This document shows positions 56,044-64,000 of a stretch of 64,000 nucleotides of DNA, piece by piece. The notes beneath the pieces are model-generated. The model did not search any database and had not been told where the DNA came from. It was given only the letters and a program-made list of their open reading frames with translations. Location of the stretch: positions 332,542-396,541 of the forward strand of contig LNKV01000018.1 in the NCBI GenBank assembly GCA_001465935.1, given 5' to 3'. Positions within the stretch are counted from its first letter, which is position 1. Each line of letters begins with the position of its first letter. The position numbers were made by a program, and so were the translations under genes. This stretch comes from Clarireedia homoeocarpa. Its lineage: Eukaryota > Ascomycota > Leotiomycetes > Helotiales > Rutstroemiaceae.

Positions 56044-59000
56044 ATGGATGCAGTCAAGCAATTCGTTGGTGTGCTCCAAGGCCTTGGTGACTTTGATCCC
56101 GGCCACTATTCACGAAGATTACAGAAAGCCTCCAAGTCTACTCGATGCTTGAGCTTTTTTCAGTATCAGGGTCCCGACGTCTCCCGAAATGGCGTGTCCT
56201 TCGATAATCGCGATTGTCTGGACCTCATCAATTTGCTCGCCACCTCTAGTATCGCAAGATGTCTAGCTAATGCCTCCGAAGACTACGGCTTTCGAGATGC
56301 CGTAGACCAGGGAAAGGCAGTCGAGTTGTCAAAGAAGACAATCGCTAGTTTGTTGTCATCTATGTATGGAGACCACGTTAATAACTACTAAGCTCCTGCG
56401 GTGTAAGGACTTTACAGGAGTTTCGGAATTAAGCAGGTTTCTTCGAAAATTATCACAAACTACTTCTCTCACCCCCCTTTGACCACAACGCCCTCAGCCA
56501 AAATGTCGGTCGCAACTACACCTTAGCACTTCTGTATTGCTACGAGTATTTTAAGCATGGCCCTGGCTTTGATATGACGGAAGTTCTTACAGCCGAGAGT
56601 GATGACATGAAGCATTGGGTTGCGGTTTTTAAAAACTGGATCACTCAATCTCAGAGTGATGATTTCAAGAAGAACAACCCAGATCTCAGAATCGAAAAGC
56701 TTCTCGTTTCCGTCGGAGGTGTGCTAACACTAAATGGATACCCTAATGCGACTTCTCGAGATGTGGCCGAGCATCTTAAAGATCGAGTCGTTGGCGACAT
56801 AGTCAAGTGGGAGATCGCTGATGATGCTGCTCAGTTCCAGATCTTGGGTCAGAATGTTTGGGCTTCCTGAGATTCTGCCACTTACGACTATCAGTCTGCA
56901 GTATTCCAGGCCGTCAATGACGTGAAGACCGAATACTTCACCATTCCTACATATAGCAACGTACCGCCGACCATTCAAGTCACAAAAAAATATGGAGAAC
57001 AAGTCGATCAATTTATGTCTGAGTTTTGGGCCACATCAATTTTCACCAAACGTGCCGGCAATCGTATCCGTACCGAGTATCTTAATCCATATAATTTTGG
57101 CGGGTGTTTCAGACCAGGTACACAAGTAATCGTTTCATCAGGCACCAAGAACATTGAAGATCTTCGAGAAGGTGATATAGTTCTGACCAAAGGTGGTGAG
57201 TCCTCGCAATGGGGGATATGCTCAGATGAGATCGTTGCACAGTCAGCCCAGTCAGATGGGCACCAGGTACCACTGTACGGCTTCAATGGAGAACTTCCTT
57301 TCACTTCGGCTAATCATGTATTCTATACGACTACTGGCCTTCGCGCCTTAGACCCAGCGGGTGCGAGAAAGGAGAATTCTTGGTTGGAAGTTGGCAAGCT
57401 GTGAGTCGGTCATCAGCTTATTTGGACAAAAGATGACTCGACCTACGAACCTATCACCATTCAGTCAATAACTACCGAGAAGGCCGACTGTAGCCACATC
57501 TATGGTGTGCATCTCAGAGAAGGTTTAAGAAGCTATCATGCCAATGGCTATCTTGTTCACCTCAACTACCCTGAAATTACAGCTAAGAGCATCTCGGACG
57601 CTATGCGCTCAATAGATCCCAAGACATAGATTGCAATGTTGGCACAGTTCAAGGAACTACAACCTCTCTTTGAACGTTTCGGAGGCTCTATACTTGCGGA
57701 TACGCTTACTGGACGGCTGAAGGACTCGTACACACGCAAAAATTCAATAAATCCAATGAATTCACCAGAAAACAACCAGAATCTACTGCCAGCAGTCGAA
57801 CACCTCCAACGTCAATGGAATCTTCAAGACGATGGTGACCAAGACCTGGCAAGCAGCGGCATAAGACTGCCCTCTGTTTCCACTTGCGAGGGTGTTATTG
57901 CACTTGATGGTGCATACTGTCATGCTGCTTCTGTGAAGGGTAGAATCATCGCCTGGTCAAGAGAAATATCTGGACTTGGCTGGGAGCATGGATATTTTAA
58001 CCTCGATCAAGCCTTGATGATTGGTCAAGGACGGGTTTATTACAGTGTCGCATTTGATTCATTTGACGAAAGCCAGGCCAGACACTTCATAGCATATCCA
58101 ACAGCAAACACACTTCCTCCAGACCTGGTCGCAGGGAACATGAGTAGCGATCGCAAAGCCAAACGTCTGATTGGCGGCGACGACAGCACATCGCCAATGC
58201 TTCTGTTCAATGCAAGCACTTTTCCTAAGGTAGAGGTGACGGCTACGGTTGGATAACCTATTTTCTCGACTCTCGAAGTAGAACCCACCGAGGCGGCTCA
58301 GGTTGGTATGATGAAAATGAGTGTTAATACGACCTCTGTCACAGGTGCCGCAGTACCAAAGCAATGGGATCTCATAGACACTTATACATTGTCATATGAT
58401 ACGTCCAATTGGAACGACAAGGACGCGTCAGTCAAAAGTCCAGCTTCGCTCTTTGAGGTTACCACCGCCTTCCATTCTGAAAGCAAGGTATGTTTTCCCC
58501 AGCGGGTCAGTTGTTAAATTCTTACGAATCATTCAGGTTTACTCGTGTCGAATCCCAGTTCTAGACCGCATCTGTGATGCTGCATATGCCAAAGCGCAAG
58601 AGGCTCAGTCATTTGCATGTGTCGAAGAATTTTACACTTGTTTCCGTTACAAGCATCCCACAACACACAATACGGTCTATGAGTTCCGGTGTAATCATCC
58701 CGAGCCCATTGCGCAGCAGGCCGACAACTGGAACAAGTCTTCGCTGAGTCACCAAGACTTAACATTCAATGGCATCGGCCTGCCCGATGTCAATTTATCA
58801 TTTGTATTCTCAGTCATGAGCATAGAATTAAGTGCCGATGCTCAAGAAGTTAGTGGCATCATAAGGAGGTTCGACCACAAGGTACCATATTTTCAATGTT
58901 TGCCCCTCCATGGGATACTTACTAATTTCTGGTAGATGTCTGGCGAGGAGGGAAAGCGTCATCGCCTTATAGGTGCGTGGTCAGATACACCAGTGTCTGT

Positions 59001-61957
59001 AGTGAGATCTATTCTTGCTAGCAACACAGTAGGGACTGTAGCAGGTGCCCATATATCTGAAATGGCAGTAGCACATCATCAGTAGCTCCACAGCTATTCA
59101 GTCTTATGGCAGCTGCTAATCCTCCAGTTCCTCTTGACGAATCAATAGGCGCTAAAGAACTCAATGATATGCAGATGCCGGCAGATCTGCCTGATGTTGC
59201 TCAGAAGCTCATTTATCAAGTCATGCTCTATCATATGTCAGATAAAGATCTCGAGAGTTTTGTGGGCGTCGCCCGGCCCCTGGTCGGCGAATACGAAGCT
59301 GACAGGGTTCCTCCAGTGCTTGGGCCGAATTGTGAAGCTGGATTGAAGGACTGGATTCAGAAGAAGTACATCCCAGCATGGTTGACTCAACGGATCTCGA
59401 TAATCGGGGATACAAGCAAGGAAGCCTTTCGTAAGCAGTTAAGCAATGACCAGCGCAAAAAACTCAGGTACTGGTGGGAAGGTAAGGGCAGTAGTTGCAT
59501 GAGCAAGGATGACTATTATAACCGCCTCAACGAGATGGCTTCGCAGTTCGCGCTCGCTCGGCTGCTTCCACGTCTTCAGGCCTATAATTCTGATCCAAAC
59601 TATGGCACAACACAACCTCCTCCTGGATCGTCAAAGGTTGAGACCAAGAGTCTCAATGGTGGCAAACGTTGAGCAGCAGCTCTTTATAACAGATTTGGTG
59701 TCGGTCCTGCGTTGTCTGAATTAGCCTCAAGTATTGGAAGTTTCAAGAACTCTGTGAGTCCAGGATGAATTCCCTTAATCTGATCGCTTGCTCATCTATC
59801 ATAGGGTTTCAATCCTCTTCAAGGCATTGGGAACAGCAAATCACAATCCCATCGGCCTGCTACTTGACTAATAACATTTGAATCAACAGTCCTACAAGCA
59901 TTGGACCCGATAGCGATCGCGGTCAAAGGCGCCGGATGGACCGATGAGAACAGTCCGCTCTGCGTCAGATTGACCGAGAATGTGAGACGATTTGTCGATA
60001 AAAGAGGCCTCACTATGCCGTACGTTGAAATATTCAATGATCCATTCATTGAGGACGAGTATCAATTTTTGTACGATGCTATGAAAGAACTTTGGATCAA
60101 TCTGATGGAAGGTAAGCCTGGATATGGCGATGAGGTAACGAAGAAGGTCAAGGACGATATGGAACAGATCATGAAAGAGATAGGGGTCAATCAACAGTGG
60201 GAGGCATCCAAAAAAGCGTAAGTCGAGGAAGAGTGTAGGAGCGGAAGAAAATTTGCAATCGCTAATAAATCTTTAGGGAAATGGGACTGGAAGTTATCCA
60301 GGCCATGTTAAAATCTGGTGCTGTGTTCGCCAAAGCCAACAAAGTCTTTGCCGTTGGGGAGAGGATTGGTGAAGCCTGGGCTGGATTCCGCGGTAGGGGT
60401 GCAGTTGGAGCTGTCGCAGTCGCCGACTACTCTACCCAGGCTGCTCTTGATAAAGTGGAAGACAAGATGAAAGCTTCTAGGATCAAAGCTTTTGCGTACT
60501 CAAGTATGGTCGTTGTTTCGGTAAGTCACAATGTATCTCGTACACACAAGGACTTGCTGATATTTAGCACCTAGCTGGGAATGTACATTGGTGCCGCAAT
60601 CACTGCTTTTAAAGGTTGGAATCATCTGGAGCCGGCTGATCGTGCCAAGCACGTCCTCGGCGCAATTCAGCAGGCGATATATACTTTGAAATCGGGAGGC
60701 GATGCATTCAAGGTCATTCTTGAATTCAAAGCGGACAAACAGCGTTTCCTCGCAGCAGCAGCAGCGGAGGCTGCCACTACGAATGATCTGAGGAACGCTG
60801 AAAGTCAAATGAGGGACCTGTTTGGCGATGAACATCTCATAGACCCTGAAATGCGCCTCAATGAAAAGGTTGCGTCTGCTGGCAAGAGTGAGTTTATGGA
60901 ATTCGAAGCCAGGGAGCTGAAGATCGAAATGGAGCGCTACAACGAGAAAGCGAATGTTGAAAATATCTACCAAGAGGAAGAAACTGCGCCTAATCCCGAG
61001 GAGCCACAGCCGGGTGCTGGTGGTGAAAGAAGGTACAATTGGAAAGCCAACGCATTTCGAATTGCTATGGTAGTCATTGGTGCTGCCATTGTCGTGGCCA
61101 TGTGCTTTGCACTCTACCAGAACTGGGGCAAATTGGATTGGACAGATCGTATCCTGAGCATTGCTAATATTGCCGTCCAAGCCATGAGTATTGTGGTGGA
61201 AGGGATTGTTCTCGTAGCAGAAATCGGATTCGAGGTCGCAGGGACTATCATGACCGTTTGCGCGTGGGCAGGCCCCATACTTGCTATTGTGGGACTTGTC
61301 ATCATGATTGTAGCCATGATCATCATGGCAGCGCAGCCGCCACCTCTTAGCTCAACAGAAAAGTGGATGGACGAGGTTGGCTACAAGTTTGTGAACGAAC
61401 AGCTCAGCAACCCGCCGTCTTCGAAGTTATCCTGGGACTTCTCACCCACCAAGTTTTCTCCTAACAACAGCTCACAAAAACTGTCGATCACAGGTACCAA
61501 TGCCACCAATAGTGACATCAAAATCGATGAAGTCCGAACCAACATCACGACGGGTACATCTAGTTCTAGTCTTTTCCACGACGACGATTTCCAGGAACCT
61601 GAGGGAACGACAGCGGCTACAGGTCGATTCTGGCTAGAAGCTTCGTCGGATGTTTTAAAGAATACACTCAGGTCTGGCCACGTGGCTGGAGCTTCCAGCT
61701 ACGGAGATCAACACTCTCCCGATAAGGACAGCGACAAACAAACTCCTTGGTCATTGTCTGTGAGACCGATCCCTGCTATCAACTCCGAGGGCAAGGCGCA
61801 GGCCGGGAAAATCCTCTTGAAGCCGGGTGAGTGGCTGCGACTGGTGATTCAAGGAAAAACTGGACCAAGTTATAAACACAAATTCTACCTGGATGTTACA
61901 GAGATTTGGGAAGAGGGCGATTTGGTTTCCAGTTCCACATATATCGATCGCGAGTAG
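56044..61957 (+). pseudogene. giant multidomain protein with Hint (hedgehog/intein) domain, decayed
   Basis: About 1,900 codons can be followed in one direction. Part 1 (56044-58487) keeps one frame apart from a shift in a C-run at 56472-56477, but has TAA 56389, TAA 56404, TGA 56868, TGA 57402, TAG 57627 and TAA 58254. It includes a Hint-type domain from Cys at 57105 (CFRPGTQVIVSSG, IEDLREGDIVLT, then ANHVFYTTTGLRAL) to about 57575 (SYHANGYLVHLNYP). Introns with good signals lie at 58488-58536, 58882-58935, 59754-59804, 60218-60276 and 60521-60574. Further breaks are a frame change near 59083 and TGAs at 59670 and 59865. The last part (59868-61957) is intact, with three or four membrane helices near 61060-61340. 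The native function is unknown. Confidence 0.8.
57105..57575 (+). other. Hint (hedgehog/intein) domain inside the pseudogene
   Basis: It starts with the nucleophile-type Cys in GGCFRPGTQV and has the block A strand IEDLREGDIVL, the block B His in ANHVFYTTTG, and a C-terminal block HIYGVHLREGLRSYHANGYL followed by VHLN. The terminal His-Asn of a splicing intein is absent (VHLN in place of VHN), so autocleavage or loss of activity is more likely than splicing. One TGA (57402) interrupts it. Confidence 0.7.
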
Positions 61958-62561
61958 ACGCATCTTCATATTGTCAACCTTACTGGGCAGGATATTTCAT
62001 ACGAAGTATAATCAAAATCGAGCTTAATATTGTCAAAGTGTACTTATATGATGTTCGTAAGCGTGCGAGAAAATTCGTTGTATACTTGCGAAAATTCGTT
62101 GTATACTTGCATAACCTTGATCTACGATGTTGTTCCGCAGGTGGGGCTCTTGCCCCACCTACCCCTCCTCGCCCACTACGGCAGTTCCCACAAACCAAAT
62201 CGTACTAATGCAGCCGAGCTCTATCGCTTGACCGAGAAGTTTCAGCCTCAGAGTCAACGACACAGAAGCTTAGTCAGGCGCTCAGCCGCTGGAAGATGTG
62301 GCTGACCGGGCCCAGGCCCTTATTTATGTTTTCTAACTATGCCCTTATTCCCTCCTGTAGTCGTCCGATGTCGAGTATACCAAATGAGTGTTTAATCTCA
62401 TTCGGCCATAAGTCGGTCGCTTCTATGGCGACAGTTCTTAAGTCGGATCCCTCTATAAGTAGCCTAGAGATCACTTGATAGAGGTAATCAATTGAATCTT
62501 TCCACATATATGAAATCCTGAGCAGCTCTAACGCGCCATCCTCACTTATCAATTCATAATC
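61958..62561. other. intergenic with small repeats and a GC hairpin
   Basis: It contains a 21-bp direct duplication (GAAAATTCGTTGTATACTTGC, about 62069-62110) and a perfect 9-bp hairpin at 62139-62160. A minus-strand frame of about 70 codons at 62337-62552 has no recognised motif. Confidence 0.55.
62139..62160. repeat. perfect hairpin AGGTGGGGC-TCTT-GCCCCACCT
   Basis: Nine base pairs with a four-base loop, followed by ACCCC. A related imperfect inverted repeat at 32949-32977 (GTGGGCACATGCCCCACCTA) shares the GCCCCACCTACCCC right arm, suggesting a common dispersed element. Confidence 0.65.
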
Positions 62562-64000
62562 TTAACATATAAGCCAACCATGAGAATTGTCGGACGGTGA
62601 CCTTTTTATGTCATTCGAATACGTTGATTTCAGACTCGACATCGCCAATATTTGTTGCATTGTCCCGGTTGACGTCGGACTAGGGCCTCCACTCGAATTT
62701 GGATCCAGCCAGGGCCAGAGCGTTCGGTGGGACCAATGATTTATTGTCGTCAAATTGAGCGAACTAGGACTCAGCGCTGTCCATTCGTATGAACGGACAC
62801 TGGAGGTTGTTGATGTAGGACTCGGAGTAGGACATTGCCCAAGGGTATTGGGATTGGTACAAAATTCTTCGGCTTCTAAAAAGTCGTCTTGGGAAGGAAT
62901 TTGCATATCTAGTATATCGACCATTCCTAAAGGCTTTAAACCGTCTCTTTCCAGCATCGACGACGGGATTCGTGCTAATGGCTGGGTCTAGTTTTGAGTT
63001 AGACCTGCCATCTCAAAGGTCACTTCCAACCCTTCAAACATACCTGTGAAAATTGTGAAGATCCTTGAACGACGCCTAGTTCCTCGCTCACATACTTGAT
63101 TCTGCCCATAACCCATGTTTTCTGTGCGTCGGTAGCAAAATCTGAGACGGCAACTGAGAATAAGGGCCACATCAGGAAAAGTCCTGAAAGCCCTTTCGCC
63201 CTGACAGTGTTCTCCTCGCCACATGCAAACCCATGACCGGCAACCGTAATCGCCGGATCATCCATCGTGCGGGGTATCTCGCCAAGGCAGTTAGGCACAC
63301 TCGAGATAATGTCACGGATCATCTCTCGGCCGTTCATCATGGCCTTCTCATACTCCACTGTAGTTCTGTAATCTTGAGGCGAACACAACCACGCAGCACA
63401 GCGTACGATTGTACTGTGATTAATCAATCGGGAACCTCTCGAAAGATTCCAGATATGAGCTGTCCAGACTTCGGTATATTTGTCGATTTTTCCGGGGAAG
63501 AAGGGTGATGCATGGAGCCGGTCTGTTGGTACTGTATCAATCCAGCCTGCAGGTTTGAAGCTCCATCCCTCTGAAAGACTATTTCCCCAATCAATGTAAC
63601 CCTGTTCTAGTGCTTTGGCTTGTCGCATGAGAGTCAGGACTTTCTCGAAATCTTGAGGCCTACGCTGTGCGCTGACCATGAGCTTGTCGCATTCAACTCT
63701 TACCTTTGCAACCTTGGACTGAAGCTGGTTGCAGATGGCTGAATTCCCACCCATTTCCATGTTGTCAAGGATCTCGCTCCACTCTCTAGAGATGTCCGGC
63801 ACTTTCCCATTGAGCAAGCAAGATAGATTCTGTTTCTAATTAGTAGTGTTTATCCAACGTCGGGAGACAAATGAACACGCACCAACTGAGCTTTCACAGT
63901 CCAGACTAGTTCCAATGTCAAGGGTGACATGGGCCCTTTTGGGTCTCGTATTTTTAATAGCGCTGTTGCGCCGCTGACGTGGGAATTCCAGGAATTCCAT
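62562..64000 (-). CDS. fungal Zn2Cys6-type transcription factor, C-terminal part (partial)
   Basis: The gene runs off the right edge, so the zinc cluster and start are missing. Visible exons are 64000-63883, 63829-63044 and 62987-62562. The edge exon reads SHVSGATALLKIRD, the typical middle region of fungal regulators where HxxGAxxLL precedes a variable helical block. The rest is helical and polar (EWSEILDNMEMG, QRRPQDFEKVLTLMRQAKAL), then an insert with WTAHIWNLSRGSRLINH, as in this class. The last exon is a Ser/Thr/Pro-rich tail, possibly regulatory. DNA target and pathway cannot be inferred. Confidence 0.8.

Noticed and set aside
56389..59867. Stops in the Hint gene corrected by A-to-I RNA editing
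   Set aside because: Such editing in fungi rescues UAG to UGG. Here most stops are TAA or TGA, and a frameshift is also present.

Overview
The window is nuclear DNA of a filamentous ascomycete (Pezizomycotina). Most genes have several short GT-AG introns (about 50-60 nt), and the gene set includes fungus-specific families: a DASH kinetochore subunit, Rbd2 rhomboid, YTP1-like protein, tannase-family esterase, NACHT-WD40 receptor and a Zn2Cys6-type regulator. A Leotiomycete (Helotiales) is my best guess from the look of the proteins, but I could not test it. Gene models below were built by hand from splice sites; every complete multi-exon model sums to a multiple of three and rebuilds conserved family motifs.

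Layout. 0-29 kb is a dense housekeeping block: MOG1 (Ran), a HIT-family hydrolase, a CSR1-like CRAL-TRIO lipid-transfer protein, DASH subunit DAM1, BUD20-like ribosome export factor, mitochondrial aconitase, rhomboid Rbd2, a dead WD40 gene, GPI-transamidase subunit GAA1, proteasome lid subunit RPN9 divergent from the 40-kDa complex I subunit, the EFM5 methyltransferase, a LACTB2-like metallo-hydrolase and the SAGA deubiquitinase UBP8. 29-41.8 kb is gene-poor accessory DNA: a BTB protein, repeat debris, then a divergent pair made of a NACHT-WD40 NLR-like receptor and a STAND N-terminal-domain (PigL_N/HeLo-like) protein. 41.8-53.9 kb returns to genes: YTP1-like membrane protein, tRNA-Ser(UGA) with intron, tannase/feruloyl esterase, a DUF7730-like protein, proteasome ATPase RPT3 and a small conserved protein. 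53.9-62 kb holds a 424-bp terminal-inverted-repeat element (MITE-like) and a 5.9-kb decayed gene for a giant protein with a Hint (hedgehog/intein) domain and a membrane C-terminus. The right edge carries the C-terminal part of a fungal transcription factor.

Main points. (1) Micro-exons are unusually frequent: 3 nt in aconitase (it creates the Cys-Gly-Pro-Cys iron-sulfur motif), 13 nt in LACTB2, 14 nt in complex I, 15 nt in the HIT gene (inside the histidine triad) and 21 nt in EFM5. (2) The NLR and its divergent neighbour look like a receptor/partner pair of the fungal incompatibility and cell-death type, with ten near-identical WD repeats. (3) The giant Hint gene is broken by about eight stops, all explicable as single C-to-T or G-to-A transitions, plus one or two frameshifts.
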